Notes under the pieces: generated by a model
Database searches by the model: none
What the model was told of the DNA's origin: nothing
The model's input: the letters and a program-made list of their open reading frames with translations, nothing else
Position numbers and translations under genes: made by a program
In this document: positions 32,322 to 41,434 of the stretch, one piece after another
Position numbering within the stretch: the stretch's first letter is position 1
Layout: each line of letters begins with the position of its first letter
NCBI RefSeq assembly: GCF_022968825.1
Contig: NZ_JALHKS010000003.1
Span: forward strand, 372,001-436,000
Length of the DNA: 64,000 bases
Source of the DNA: Chryseobacterium salipaludis
Lineage (GTDB): Bacteria; Bacteroidota; Bacteroidia; Flavobacteriales; Weeksellaceae
Direction of reading: 5' to 3'

Positions 32322-33422
32322 TTACAATGCTGTTTTCAATTCGTAATGCGTGCTTCTTCCTCCAGATTTTGCTTTGATCAAAATCCCTTTATTGACTAGA
32401 TCGGTAATATCCCTCAAAGCAGTATCCTGTGATGATTTGGTGATTTTTGCCCACTTAGAAGTAGTCAAGTTGCCCTCAAAGTTATCCATGAATCTGTTGA
32501 GCATTTTTTGCTGGCGTTCATTACTGATCTTACCTGCATTTTTTACCCAAAACTGATGTTTCTTCACCACCTTATCAATGATCGTGTCAGATGAAATAAT
32601 TGCGTTCTTCAAACATTCAAGAAACCACACGATCCATCCCGTAATATCTAAATCGCCTTTTTGTGTATGTTCTAAGATTCTGTAATAGGACTTTCTATCA
32701 TTTTTGATTTGCGCCGACATACTGTAAAACCGCTGGTTTACTCCGTCAGCTTTAGAAAGCTGCATATCAGTAATAGCACGGGCGATACGACCGTTTCCGT
32801 CATCAAACGGGTGTATGGTTACAAACCATAAGTGGGCTATTGAAGCTTTTAATATAGGATCTAAATTTGAATCTGTATTGTACCAATTTATGAACTGTTC
32901 CATTTCCTGTTTTAACAGTTCTGCTTTTGGTGCTTCATAATGCACAGTTTCTCTGCCCATTCCACCCGAAACAACCTGCATATCGCCTGAACTCCATTTA
33001 GCTACCTCGATTTTGTGCATTCCGCTTCTGCCTGCTGGGAATAATGAGGCGTGCCAACCGAATAACCGTTCATCACTCAATACCTTATCGTTGTTTTGCG
33101 TAGCATCCAGCATCATTTCTACAACTCCGTCAATATGTCTGTCGGAATGCTGCAAGCCTGAATCTTCTAAACCTAATCTTGTTGCGATGGACGAACGAAC
33201 TTGTTCAGGGTTCAAAATTTCTCCCTCTATTTCGGAAGACTGAACAACATCCTGAATCAATGTTTCTAAATTAGCTTCATCCTTTAATTCAAAACCAAGC
33301 ATCTCTACTTTACCCATGAGCTTTCCCTGCAGGTTTCTGACTTCACCTAACAGCGAAATAAATTCCTGCTCATTCCATTGGAAATCTGTCCAGTTTTTGA
33401 GTTGGTGAATGTAAATCGCCAT
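32322..33422 (-). CDS. Fic-family AMPylation protein with inhibitory helix and winged-helix tail
   Basis: Fic enzymes transfer AMP to target proteins. I start at the ATG at 33422 (MAIYIHQLKNWTDFQWNEQEF), which begins the DUF4172 domain, giving 366 residues; upstream codons overlap the promoter. The class II inhibitory motif SSEIEG (62-67) is present, and the catalytic loop HPFDDGNGRIAR (204-215) fits HxFx(D/E)GNGRxxR. The C-terminus TTSKWAKITKSSQDTALRDITDLVNKGILIKAKSGGRSTHYEL is a winged helix that may bind the operator upstream. It lies among remnants of other toxin or defence genes. Confidence 0.93.
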   Translation of the reverse strand: MAIYIHQLKNWTDFQWNEQEFISLLGEVRNLQGKLMGKVEMLGFELKDEANLETLIQDVVQSSEIEGEILNPEQVRSSIATRLGLEDSGLQHSDRHIDGVVEMMLDATQNNDKVLSDERLFGWHASLFPAGRSGMHKIEVAKWSSGDMQVVSGGMGRETVHYEAPKAELLKQEMEQFINWYNTDSNLDPILKASIAHLWFVTIHPFDDGNGRIARAITDMQLSKADGVNQRFYSMSAQIKNDRKSYYRILEHTQKGDLDITGWIVWFLECLKNAIISSDTIIDKVVKKHQFWVKNAGKISNERQQKMLNRFMDNFEGNLTTSKWAKITKSSQDTALRDITDLVNKGILIKAKSGGRSTHYELKTAL

Positions 33423-33442
33423 ATTGTTTATGATTGATGCGG

Positions 33443-33450
33443 CAAATATA
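33443..33450 (-). promoter_or_regulatory. Promoter core TATATTTG of the Fic gene
   Basis: Exact TAnnTTTG on the minus strand, 20 nt before the start at 33422. It sets the start and lies next to the operator. Confidence 0.65.
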
Positions 33451-33457
33451 CTTATTA

Positions 33458-33500
33458 TTCTCCGCAAAATATGCGGAGAATAAAATGATTTTTCTCCGCA
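33458..33500. promoter_or_regulatory. Operator TTCTCCGCA-N5-TGCGGAGAA plus half-site
   Basis: Perfect 9-bp arms (33458-33466 and 33472-33480) with a 5-nt spacer, and a further direct half-site TTCTCCGCA at 33492-33500. It sits 8 nt upstream of the -7 box, in the -33 area, so binding would shut the promoter. The Fic winged helix is the obvious candidate binder. Confidence 0.65.
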
Positions 33501-33592
33501 AAGTTTAAAATTGGTTACTTTCTGGAAAAAGCGTTCGTAGATTTTGCGATTAGTTGTTACAATCCCCTTTTGGGATACAAGTGTAATATTTA

Positions 33593-33715
33593 CTAATCCA
33601 TCATTTCATTTCCTGCCACAGGAAGCGCATTGAGTTCACGCTGATATTCCCGCCAGTTGGGCATATACCGATAAAGTAATGCCCGGAATTCATCATTATG
33701 ATTGGGAACTGAATC
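33593..33715 (-). pseudogene. C-terminal remnant of a YgjP/M48-type metallopeptidase
   Basis: 41 codons with a stop: SVPNHNDEFRALLYRYMPNWREYQRELNALPV. This matches the end of YgjP-like (DUF45) metallopeptidases, in which H-N-..F...L..YMPDW.. follows the HExxH motif. The catalytic part is absent, so it is debris. Such genes accompany type I restriction operons, but the fragment is not next to hsdR here. Confidence 0.55.
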
Positions 33716-33752
33716 TAATAAATACTTTATTTATAGGTTTTTGCAGCCACTG

Positions 33753-33765
33753 AGGTGTACAAAAG
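33753..33765 (+). repeat. Direct repeat AGGTGTACAAAAG, right copy
   Basis: Second copy of the 13-mer at 32177. It lies next to the start of the AbiEii-type remnant, possibly an old insertion boundary. Confidence 0.5.
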
Positions 33766-33772
33766 AAATACA

Positions 33773-34080
33773 TTAAGATCTTATTTTCAAATGTTTTACC
33801 AAATCGCTAAAATACACTGCTGACCAAATGTCCACCGCTTTGGTGTTCGGTATAAACCTTTCTACATCTTTTTTGCAGTATCAAAATTAAGACTGAAAAT
33901 CCGATTTGCCAGTAATGTTTTGAATTCCTCTTCTGAAGTGCTGTTTTTATGCCAGTCGCCAATGTCCTTAGCTCTTTCGAGAAAATAATCAAGATTCAAT
34001 GATATACCTTTTCTGATATACCATTCCAAATCGTACCAGTCCCGACCCTTTACATTGTTGCCCCATTTTCGATTATATTC
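33773..34080 (-). pseudogene. C-terminal remnant of an AbiEii-type nucleotidyltransferase toxin, frameshifted
   Basis: The minus strand from 34080 reads NRKWGNNVKGRDWYDLEWYIRKGI..., then WHKNSTSEEEFKTLLANRIFSLNFDTAKK, and stops. Adding one A in the run at about 33870 continues as DVERFIPNTKAVDIWSAVYFSDLVKHLKIRS-stop. This is the characteristic C-terminal half (K-RDxYDLEW-) of AbiEii/AbiGii toxin family proteins. The nucleotidyltransferase N-terminal domain and the cognate AbiEi antitoxin are absent. Dead remnant. Confidence 0.65.
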
Positions 34081-34240
34081 TCAATATTTTACATTCCTGA
34101 TAGACCGTTTGGAATCGGAGTACGCATCAACAGTCGCGAAACGATTTTATATCGTGCCGCATTACAGAGATTGCATAGCAGCACTATTGTTTTCAGCGGT
34201 TAAAGCAAATCTAAATTTTAAACATTTCGTACAGGCCAAC

Positions 34241-35488
34241 TTACTCAGTTACCTTAAATTCCGCCTGTAGCGTTATTTCTTTTTTGCCCGGATATTCAGC
34301 GGCGGACTTGGAAATTCTATAATGGCCGTTCGGAAGGTTTCTCAAAAGATAGGTATGCATTTTAATACGGCTGCTTTCCGTCTGCGGGTTTATTTTATAA
34401 CCGATATCATGTACCAAGCCGCCCTCTAACTTCACTTTTTCCCACTTGCCATCCTTTTTTCTTCTTTCTAAAAAGAAACGATCTCCGGTCAGGTAGGGAT
34501 CTTCCGCGTAGTTGATCACTGAATAAAATAGGGGTTTCTGCGCCATGAGATCCCCGCGTTTAACAATTGCAGGAAATACTAAACACAGCGTGCCGGCCGC
34601 CTGTATATCGAATTCTTTAACTGCCTCTCTTCTCACTTTATCTGCAAAATAATATCCTTTAATCACCCGGTATCTTCCGCAGGCAGGTTGATCCGCAAAT
34701 GAGGTCAGGGGAAACGGATATGTTCTTTCTGCTCCGGGAAGCAATACATACTCCATACTTACAAAAATGTAGATATCAGTGAAATCAATCTTTTCCCATT
34801 GGCTTCCGTTCCATTTCTGAAATATGAGATAGGAGTCGTAATATATAGGCTGGTCATGTGTGTTGGTAAGCGTGAGCGTTATTGATTGGTTTTCCACCTT
34901 AACAGACAGAAGATTTTCCTCGGAAAGGTCTTTTCCGGTTATTTCCGGCTGAGCGTTTTGCGGTGCTGGATTATTTTCTGCACTGGCAGCGTTGTCCTTT
35001 TCAATCCTGAACTCTCTGATCCCCTTCCTATCTGGTTTGTCATTGAAATTGTATTCTTTTATGACGCGATACTTCCCTTCTGAAAGTGGTTTATTGAAAA
35101 CCTTAGAAGAAAAAGCGTGCGTTCGTGTTTCACCAGGTTTAAGAATATATTCTATGCTTGGAATTCCATAATTTCTGACATAATCCACTTTTTGCCACTT
35201 GCCATTCTGGAACCGTTCAAAAATGAATTTAGCACCATAAAACAGTTCTTCAGGGAAAACATTAGTGATCTTGACTGAAATATTTCTATCCTCAACATCT
35301 ACTGACAGGATGTGCTCCTGTGAAATTACATTTTGATGTTCCCACTTGGCAGCAGTATCTGCTGTGGACTTTGGTACGGCATCAACCGGATCAGCGCTAT
35401 TGATAGCTTTAGCGGTGCCTTCATCTTTAACAGCTGAACTGCAGGAACAAAAGACAAGAGCTACGATGATAACAAAAAATAATTTCAT
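34241..35488 (-). CDS. Lipoprotein with three Ig-like (Big_14-type) repeats, 415 aa
   Basis: Signal and lipobox (LVFCSC, Cys16). Three related beta-sandwich repeats: residues about 55-160, 190-290 and 300-410. Each contains F-ER/FQ-NG-W-K-, an IEYILKPGE-T- like segment and a final G-YRVIK-Y-F-DK. This arrangement is typical of immunoglobulin-like domain lipoproteins (PF20251 type) in Firmicutes and Bacteroidota, probably facing the outside. Partner and function unknown. Single gene with empty flanks. Confidence 0.7.
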   Translation of the reverse strand: MKLFFVIIVALVFCSCSSAVKDEGTAKAINSADPVDAVPKSTADTAAKWEHQNVISQEHILSVDVEDRNISVKITNVFPEELFYGAKFIFERFQNGKWQKVDYVRNYGIPSIEYILKPGETRTHAFSSKVFNKPLSEGKYRVIKEYNFNDKPDRKGIREFRIEKDNAASAENNPAPQNAQPEITGKDLSEENLLSVKVENQSITLTLTNTHDQPIYYDSYLIFQKWNGSQWEKIDFTDIYIFVSMEYVLLPGAERTYPFPLTSFADQPACGRYRVIKGYYFADKVRREAVKEFDIQAAGTLCLVFPAIVKRGDLMAQKPLFYSVINYAEDPYLTGDRFFLERRKKDGKWEKVKLEGGLVHDIGYKINPQTESSRIKMHTYLLRNLPNGHYRISKSAAEYPGKKEITLQAEFKVTE

Positions 35489-35896
35489 TTCCAGCTTTTT
35501 TAAGGTAAAAAAAATAACAAACTTTAAAGGAAGGATAAAAAAAGATACAAAAAGGCAGCCGGTAACACTTGGGAAAATCTGCGTTTAACTGAACGAGCTG
35601 CTCACTATAATTTAATTTGCGCTGTTCTTCTTAATTTTCATTATCTTAAAAAAAGATTTTTCCACACATCAACTTTTGTAATTGGCGGACAACCGGACTT
35701 TATGCCGTGTCAGATAAACGCTCAAGGTTAAGAGGCGATGAGAACGGGATTTTTCTGGCTATAAAATGTAATTTGTACCTGTCAGACTAAAAACGATCCA
35801 AAAATGCAGTCTGTAACAACGTTTGCAAAGTCTGGCCCCTATTCGTTTTGCCTGTACAGCTGCCCTGCCGGCTTTACTGCGTGTTGTTAGGAGACA
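35489..35896 (-). other. Intergenic stretch, no gene
   Basis: AT-rich sequence upstream of the Ig-like lipoprotein. No clear TAnnTTTG core close to the start. Confidence 0.4.
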
Positions 35897-36523
35897 TTAA
35901 CGGTCCAGTTCCTGCTGAAAAGTTGTTAAGTACTTTGCTAAATGAAAGCCGTCTGCCAGCCCGTGATGGGCTTCAACCGACACAGGCAGGAACTTGCGGT
36001 CACCGCGCACCGTAAACTTTCCAAATGTGATTTTCGGGACAGATTCGCTTTTGTCCAGCCGGCTCGGATGCAACAGCGCCGTAAAGGAAGTCCAGGGTAT
36101 CGTGGAGTACCGGACCAAATCAATCTTGGCATCTTCGTTATTAAGTCGCAGGCCGTTTGAATTTTTGACGGCCATAATTTCGCTTTCCAATTCCCGTTTG
36201 AACGTCTCAAAATCCGGGGAAAAATGCACGAAGATCAACCCAAAAGTGCCGTCTGGCCTTCCGATCGTAGCTCCGGCGTGGACTTTGTCAAAAGCAACGA
36301 CCTCTTCACCGGTGATTCGGTATTTGAGTTCCTCCACAGAATTGACGGCCAGCATCGATTTATGTAAATAATGAGCAAAGAAAGATTCGCCGTTACGCTT
36401 AGCCTTTTCATGGGCCGTTGTGCAGTCCACTTCAGCTGTGATTCCGAAAAAAGGACTCGCCATGCCGGAAAAAAAATTGAAATGTTCTTTGCGTTTCCAC
36501 GTCTTCAGATCGATTGGAGTCAT
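35897..36523 (-). CDS. Chloramphenicol O-acetyltransferase-like protein (CatA type)
   Basis: 208 residues, close to the 210-220 of CAT. Start WKRKEHFNFFSGMASPFFGITAEVDCT corresponds to the CAT N-terminus; PWTSFTALLHP and FGKFTVRGDRKFLPVSVEAHHGLADGFHLAKYL are the conserved C-terminal elements. The catalytic motif HHxxxDG is present at 186-192. It would acetylate chloramphenicol or a related alcohol with acetyl-CoA, but sequence alone does not tell whether it confers resistance. It follows the efflux operon by 111 nt and could be its last gene. Confidence 0.87.
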   Translation of the reverse strand: MTPIDLKTWKRKEHFNFFSGMASPFFGITAEVDCTTAHEKAKRNGESFFAHYLHKSMLAVNSVEELKYRITGEEVVAFDKVHAGATIGRPDGTFGLIFVHFSPDFETFKRELESEIMAVKNSNGLRLNNEDAKIDLVRYSTIPWTSFTALLHPSRLDKSESVPKITFGKFTVRGDRKFLPVSVEAHHGLADGFHLAKYLTTFQQELDR

Positions 36524-36634
36524 ATTGCTGCTTTTTTTGCCTTACGGTATTCTTTCAGCTGTTACAGAAATTGGGGCTGCCGCGGCTTGGTAAAGATACT
36601 GATTCCGCATCTCCTGCTGCAAACGCGATCAGGA

Positions 36635-38215
36635 TTAATGCATCGCGTCACCTACGTCAATGGGCTCCCGGCCTTTCGATTCCCGCACCAGAAGCACAAA
36701 AGGGATACAGATCAGGAACAGCACGCCCAGGTATAAAAAGACATCCATATACGAAAGCACCGATGCCTGTTTCAGCACACTGAGATCCAGCATTTTATAA
36801 GCACCCTGCAGCGCCTGATCAGCGGAGTAGCCTTTCTGCAGCAATCCAGCTTTCAGGGCAGCCAGCCGCTGCTGCACGTCGAAGCTGTTAGCATCCAGAT
36901 GCTCAACCAGATTCGCGCGGTGTTTTACGGTTTGATTTGCGATAAACGTCGTGATCGCCGCAATGCCAAACGAGCCCCCGAGCTGACGCATCATGCCTGT
37001 AAAAGCAGCTCCCTGTCCGATCTCCTGACCGCGCAGCGTCGACAGTGCCAGCGAGGTGATCGGGATAAATAATAAGCCCAAACCGGCTCCCCGCACGATC
37101 AGCATCCAGAAAAAATCGTCCTTGCCCGTACTGGGCCCCAGTATTTTGTAACCCCAGAAACTGTAAATGAAGAAAATAAGCAATCCGAGAGAAACCAGTA
37201 GTTGCTGTTTCACGCCGCGGGTCAGCAGCCGGCCGATCAGCGGCATCATTACCGCGGTCGTTACCGCGGCTGGTATCATCAGGGCTCCCGATTGCAGTGC
37301 CGTCCAGCCCAGGATGCTCTGGGTATACAGCGGTACTATAAAGGTGGATCCGTACAGGCCGAAACCTAAAACAAATGACATAATAGTCCCGATACGCAGA
37401 TTTCCGTTTTTCAATACACGCAGTTCTACGATCGGGTATTTGCAGGTAAGTTCCCGCCACAGAAACAGTATAAAGCCAATCACCGCCATCGAAGTGAATA
37501 AAACGATCACGCGGCTGTCAAACCAGTCCTCTTCATGGCCGCGCTCGAGAATATATTGCAGCGAGCCTACCGTAATTGCCAGCAGCACAATGCCCCACCA
37601 GTCGATATCGCTGGCTTTTCTTTTTTCGGAAAACCGGGGGCTGCGCACAAACTGCAGTGTCATAATCGTGGCCGCAATTCCCAGCGGTATATTAATATAA
37701 AATATAAAAGGCCAGCTGTAGTTATCTACGATATAGCCTCCGAGCGGCGGGCCCAGCGTTGGGCCGATAATCACACCCAACCCGTAGATTGCCTGGGCCA
37801 TACTTCGTTTTTCCAGCGGATAGGATTCGGTAATGATCGTCTGCGACGTCACCAGCAGAGCGCCGCCACCGATACCCTGCATCAACCTGAAAAAGACAAG
37901 TTCCCAGATATTGGTCGCGTTACCGCACAGGAAAGAAAAAATAGTAAATATGACAATGGAAGCCGCGAAATAATTACGTCGCCCGAATTGCTGAGACAGC
38001 CAGCTGGTCATCGGTACGATGATAACATTTCCGATGGCATACGCGGTGATAACCCACCCGACTTCAGACAGGGTAGCGCCTAGGTTACCCTTCATTTCAT
38101 TCAGCGCTACGTTGACAATCGTGGAATCCACGATCTCCAGCAAGGCACACATAATAGCGGTGATAGTAATGATAATGCGGCGCGAACCGTATTCTACTAA
38201 TGAATCCTGTTGCAT
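36635..38215 (-). CDS. DHA2-family MFS multidrug exporter (EmrB type)
   Basis: 526 residues, fourteen predicted membrane segments. The first motif DSTIVNVALNEMKGNLGATLSEVGWVITAYAIGNVIIVPMTSWLSQQFGRR (motif A region) and LMQGIGGGALLVTSQTIITESYP are diagnostic for DHA2. Proton-driven export of hydrophobic drugs through the EmrA and TolC partners upstream. Last of the tetR-tolC-emrA-emrB operon; 71 nt follow the adaptor gene. Confidence 0.93.
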   Translation of the reverse strand: MQQDSLVEYGSRRIIITITAIMCALLEIVDSTIVNVALNEMKGNLGATLSEVGWVITAYAIGNVIIVPMTSWLSQQFGRRNYFAASIVIFTIFSFLCGNATNIWELVFFRLMQGIGGGALLVTSQTIITESYPLEKRSMAQAIYGLGVIIGPTLGPPLGGYIVDNYSWPFIFYINIPLGIAATIMTLQFVRSPRFSEKRKASDIDWWGIVLLAITVGSLQYILERGHEEDWFDSRVIVLFTSMAVIGFILFLWRELTCKYPIVELRVLKNGNLRIGTIMSFVLGFGLYGSTFIVPLYTQSILGWTALQSGALMIPAAVTTAVMMPLIGRLLTRGVKQQLLVSLGLLIFFIYSFWGYKILGPSTGKDDFFWMLIVRGAGLGLLFIPITSLALSTLRGQEIGQGAAFTGMMRQLGGSFGIAAITTFIANQTVKHRANLVEHLDANSFDVQQRLAALKAGLLQKGYSADQALQGAYKMLDLSVLKQASVLSYMDVFLYLGVLFLICIPFVLLVRESKGREPIDVGDAMH

Positions 38216-38286
38216 GTATCTTCGATAGTTTGGCTGGCAGGTGAAAAAGCTGTTTTTTGCGCACTCCTGCCGAGGGAAATTACCCG

Positions 38287-39408
38287 TTATTGTAAATCAA
38301 CCGTTACTTTGGCGTTCATACCGGCGCGCAGACGGTTGGCAACCGCCGGGTCAATATCGGTAAAATTGATCCGTACCGGAAGCCGCTGCACCACCTTCAC
38401 AAAATTGCCGCTGGCATTGTCGGGTGGCAGGATGGAAAAACTGGAACCGGTAGCGGGCGAAAAGGAGTTGACGATACCGCTGAATTCATGATCCGGAAAG
38501 GCATCGATTTCAATATGAACCTTTTGACCCTCCACCATTTTAGACAGCTGAGTTTCCTTAAAATTCGCAATAACCCAGAGGGTATTGTTGCGCACCAGGC
38601 TGAAAAGCTGGGCACCCGCCTGCACAAACTGGCCCTGCTGAGTGGGAACTTTGGAAACGTAGCCGTCTTCCGGTGCTACGATCACCGTGTAGGACAGATT
38701 GAGTTTTGCATTCTCTACTTCGACTTCTCTTTGTTTGGCCATTGCCGATGCTACGCCGATCTGCTCTGAACTGGCAGCCGTTTGCGAAGATACAATCCCC
38801 GTTTGCTGCGCCGCCTGGTTGCGCTGATCGGTCAGTACCTGCAGCTGACGGTCGGCAGACTGTTTGGCGGCCAGCGCTGTTTCGTATTGCTGCTCGGTGA
38901 TGGTATGATCTTTCACCAGATTGCTGTAGCGCTTGAGATCCTGGCTGGTTTTCCAGACATTCACTTTTGCCGCTTCAATCTGGGCATTGGCCGTAGCGAT
39001 CGCTGCGTTGCTGGACTTCATGTTTTGGGAAGTGGCACTGGTGGAAGCACGGGCGGATGAAATGTTGCTCCGGGCCGTGCTTAAAGCGGCTTCTGCTGCA
39101 GCCACCGCCATTTTTTGATCACGGTTGTCCAGCACAATCAGTGTATCGCCTTTTTTGACGAACTGATTATCCTGCACTCTTACCTCGGAAACATAGCCGG
39201 ATATTTTGGAGATGACGGGGCTCATATCAGCCGCGAGCTGTGCGTCATCCGTTACCTCATGGCTTTGGGAAAATGCGTACGTACGGTACCCAAACAGGCC
39301 GCCGCCGATCAGCACGACGGCGAGAATGATCGGAAAAACGTAGCTTTTCTTTTTCTTTTTATAAACAGGAGACTGCTCCGGTTGTACAGGGGTTGGGGTA
39401 TCTTGCAT
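38287..39408 (-). CDS. HlyD-family adaptor (EmrA type)
   Basis: Periplasmic adaptor that links the MFS pump to TolC. A cytoplasmic N-tail, one membrane anchor (YVFPIILAVVLIGGGLFGYRTYA), the biotinyl-lipoyl half VISGYVSEVRVQDNQFVKKGDTLIVLDN, a long coiled coil rich in Ala/Ser/Gln (about 90-200) and the second lipoyl half with VAPEDGYVSKVPTQQGQFVQAG and VIANFKETQLSKMVEGQKVHIEIDAFPDHEFSGIV are all seen. Start taken as ATG 39408; a GTG at 39456, 10 nt after the tolC stop, is the alternative (389 residues). Confidence 0.92.
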   Translation of the reverse strand: MQDTPTPVQPEQSPVYKKKKKSYVFPIILAVVLIGGGLFGYRTYAFSQSHEVTDDAQLAADMSPVISKISGYVSEVRVQDNQFVKKGDTLIVLDNRDQKMAVAAAEAALSTARSNISSARASTSATSQNMKSSNAAIATANAQIEAAKVNVWKTSQDLKRYSNLVKDHTITEQQYETALAAKQSADRQLQVLTDQRNQAAQQTGIVSSQTAASSEQIGVASAMAKQREVEVENAKLNLSYTVIVAPEDGYVSKVPTQQGQFVQAGAQLFSLVRNNTLWVIANFKETQLSKMVEGQKVHIEIDAFPDHEFSGIVNSFSPATGSSFSILPPDNASGNFVKVVQRLPVRINFTDIDPAVANRLRAGMNAKVTVDLQ

Positions 39409-39465
39409 GATAGTTTTTTCTGTTTCGGTTAGTGGAGTTTTGGGAGAAGTTTTCACTGTAAATTC

Positions 39466-40782
39466 TTATTTTAAAATGAATGTTCCTGAAGTCTGCAGGA
39501 GCTTTTGGTAGGCCAGCGCCGCATCTGCCCGGGCATTTACCACATTCACATTGGCTGCGATCTGTGCCGCATCGGCATCCAGCAATTCGGTGATGGTGGC
39601 CAGGCCATTATCAAATTTTCTTTTCGTAACACGGTAGTTTTCGTTCGCTTGTGAAGCTGCCTTTTCATACACGCTGATTTTTCTTCTGGCGAAGCTGGCA
39701 TTCTGGTATTCCCGGTGTACCTCTAAGCGAATCTGGTCCTGCAGCAGTTCATCGCGCGCGCTTAGCTGTGCCTGCTGTGCCTGTGCCCGCTCCAGCGACG
39801 CATTCTTTTTCCACAAATGGTCAATAGAATATTCAAGCCCGACGCCGATGTTAGCCGCGTTAACAACCGTCAGGATCTTGGGAACCGCGGCCGCCACATA
39901 TCCGCCGGTCAGTGCGATGCTGGGCAGATTTTCCGCCTTGGCAGCAGCAATACCCAGGTCCGATGCCTTCATTTGATACGCCAGCGCCCGTAGGTCCTTC
40001 CGGTGCTGCAGCGCCTGTGCCAGGTAATAGGAAACCTCTTGTGTATCAGAGCCCTCAAGAAGATAACCCTCATCTACCGAAATTTCCGTTTCTTCCGGCA
40101 GACCCAATAGCAGATCCATATTGATATTGGCGATGCGGTAGTTGTTTTGTGCTTCCAGCAGCTGCAGTTCAATCTCAGAGGTCTGCAGGTTCGCTTTCAG
40201 CCGGTCATTTCGCGCAATAATACCGTTGTTCTCCAGTTTCGCCAAAGAAGCATCTCTGTTCTCTGAGGCCGAAAGGTTTTCGGTAAGTACCTTGATGGCC
40301 TGATGAGCCTTGAACAGATTGTTATACGCTTGTGCAACGGTGTACGCAATGGCGGTCTGATTGTTTTCCGCACTGAGTTGAGCCGCTTCCACCAAATATT
40401 CGGCGGATTGAATTCCGTATCTGATCCGGCCGCCGGAAAATAACGGCAGCGATGCCGATACATTTCCGAAAAAAGCAGAGTTGGCTTTGGGTGTCGCAGC
40501 GCCGGGTTGCGCCGGCGGCGCAATCATCAGGTTGACGTCTGCATTGGCCAGCGCCAGTGCACTTCCTGATACTGTAAGGCTGGGGAGCTGCCTGTTTTTG
40601 GCCTCGAGGTAATGCGCCGTTGCTTCCCGCACCTGAGCCGCATCGATTTTCAGGTTTTTGGAATGCAGAATACCAAGATGCACTGCCTCGTCCAGACTAA
40701 GTGCCTGCGTTTGCTGTGCCGGCATATTAGCTGTGCCAAGCAACAGCGCGGTTGCCAGCATTATTTTATTTATTTTCTTCAT
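39466..40782 (-). CDS. TolC-family outer-membrane efflux channel
   Basis: 438 residues with a signal peptide (about 1-22, ANMPAQQ). Two outer membrane efflux protein repeats in alpha-helical form: ALSLDEAVHLGILHSKNLKIDAAQVREATAHYLEAKNRQLPSLTVSG, and the second with KDLRALAYQMKASDLGIAAAKAENLPSIALTGGY. The C-terminus has NYRVTKRKFDNGLATITELLDADA, the usual end motif. Channel for the EmrAB pump. It overlaps the upstream TetR gene by 17 nt, so expression is coupled. Confidence 0.92.
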   Translation of the reverse strand: MKKINKIMLATALLLGTANMPAQQTQALSLDEAVHLGILHSKNLKIDAAQVREATAHYLEAKNRQLPSLTVSGSALALANADVNLMIAPPAQPGAATPKANSAFFGNVSASLPLFSGGRIRYGIQSAEYLVEAAQLSAENNQTAIAYTVAQAYNNLFKAHQAIKVLTENLSASENRDASLAKLENNGIIARNDRLKANLQTSEIELQLLEAQNNYRIANINMDLLLGLPEETEISVDEGYLLEGSDTQEVSYYLAQALQHRKDLRALAYQMKASDLGIAAAKAENLPSIALTGGYVAAAVPKILTVVNAANIGVGLEYSIDHLWKKNASLERAQAQQAQLSARDELLQDQIRLEVHREYQNASFARRKISVYEKAASQANENYRVTKRKFDNGLATITELLDADAAQIAANVNVVNARADAALAYQKLLQTSGTFILK

Positions 40783-41383
40783 GCCCTAACAGGTGTTTTA
40801 ATATGGAACTAAGATGGGTGTTGAGATCTGCGAAATACTGTTCTTCATAATCAGGGCCGGCCTCAAGATAACTTTGATACATAGGCAAAAGATTTAAAGC
40901 GGTGAAAACAGTCCCCGATACGGTGCTGTGCAGAAATTCCAGTCTTGGCTTTCGCGTGAAAATTCCACTCTCGTATCCGGACTCCAGCAGTTCCGCATAG
41001 ATTCGGAGAAAACCTTGCTTCGATTTGGAAATCATCGTGGAGATCCGCGTGTTCGCATTGCGGAGTTGCTCGCGCTGCAAAATCAGATAAAAAGTTTTGA
41101 GAGTACGTACACGCTGCACATAACGGCTGATTATAATGCGCAGTTTTTCCCACGCATTCAGTGTCTCGTTTGCCAGAATATCTTTGCTGAAAGAAAGACT
41201 TTCATTCATACGTACTTCAAATATTTTTTCAAAGAGCTTTTCTTTGGATCCGAAATAATAGGAAATCATGGATACATTGACCTTGGCTTTATTGGAGATG
41301 TCACGAATCGAAGTCCCGTCGAAACCCCTCTCAGCAAACAGCGCTTCGGCATGCAACATCAGATGTTCTTCCTTGGAAATCAT
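40766..41383 (-). CDS. TetR-family repressor of the efflux operon
   Basis: 205 residues from ATG 41383; the longer ORF start would cover the promoter. The TetR_N domain MISKEEHLMLHAEALFAERGFDGTSIRDISNKAKVNVSMISYYFGSKEKLFEKIFE is complete. First gene of the operon, followed by tolC with a 17-nt overlap. The palindrome TCAAACGTTTGA and a promoter core lie just upstream, so autoregulated repression with drug-induced release is the natural reading. Confidence 0.9.
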   Translation of the reverse strand: MISKEEHLMLHAEALFAERGFDGTSIRDISNKAKVNVSMISYYFGSKEKLFEKIFEVRMNESLSFSKDILANETLNAWEKLRIIISRYVQRVRTLKTFYLILQREQLRNANTRISTMISKSKQGFLRIYAELLESGYESGIFTRKPRLEFLHSTVSGTVFTALNLLPMYQSYLEAGPDYEEQYFADLNTHLSSILKHLLGHEENK

Positions 41384-41404
41384 ATTTTTGATTTTTTCAG
41401 GGTG

Positions 41405-41412
41405 CAAAGATA
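41405..41412 (-). promoter_or_regulatory. Promoter core TATCTTTG of the efflux operon
   Basis: Exact TAnnTTTG on the minus strand, 21 nt before the TetR start. Confidence 0.65.
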
Positions 41413-41434
41413 CCACATTTTCAGAAAAAATCAA

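Noticed and set aside
33593-33715. Link of the peptidase remnant to hsdR at the left edge
   Set aside because: The family often sits beside type I restriction genes, but here 32 kb separates the two and no other restriction remnant is nearby.
34055-34270. 71-codon plus-strand ORF
   Set aside because: It lies antisense to and beyond the AbiEii-like remnant, with no leader, promoter or family motif.
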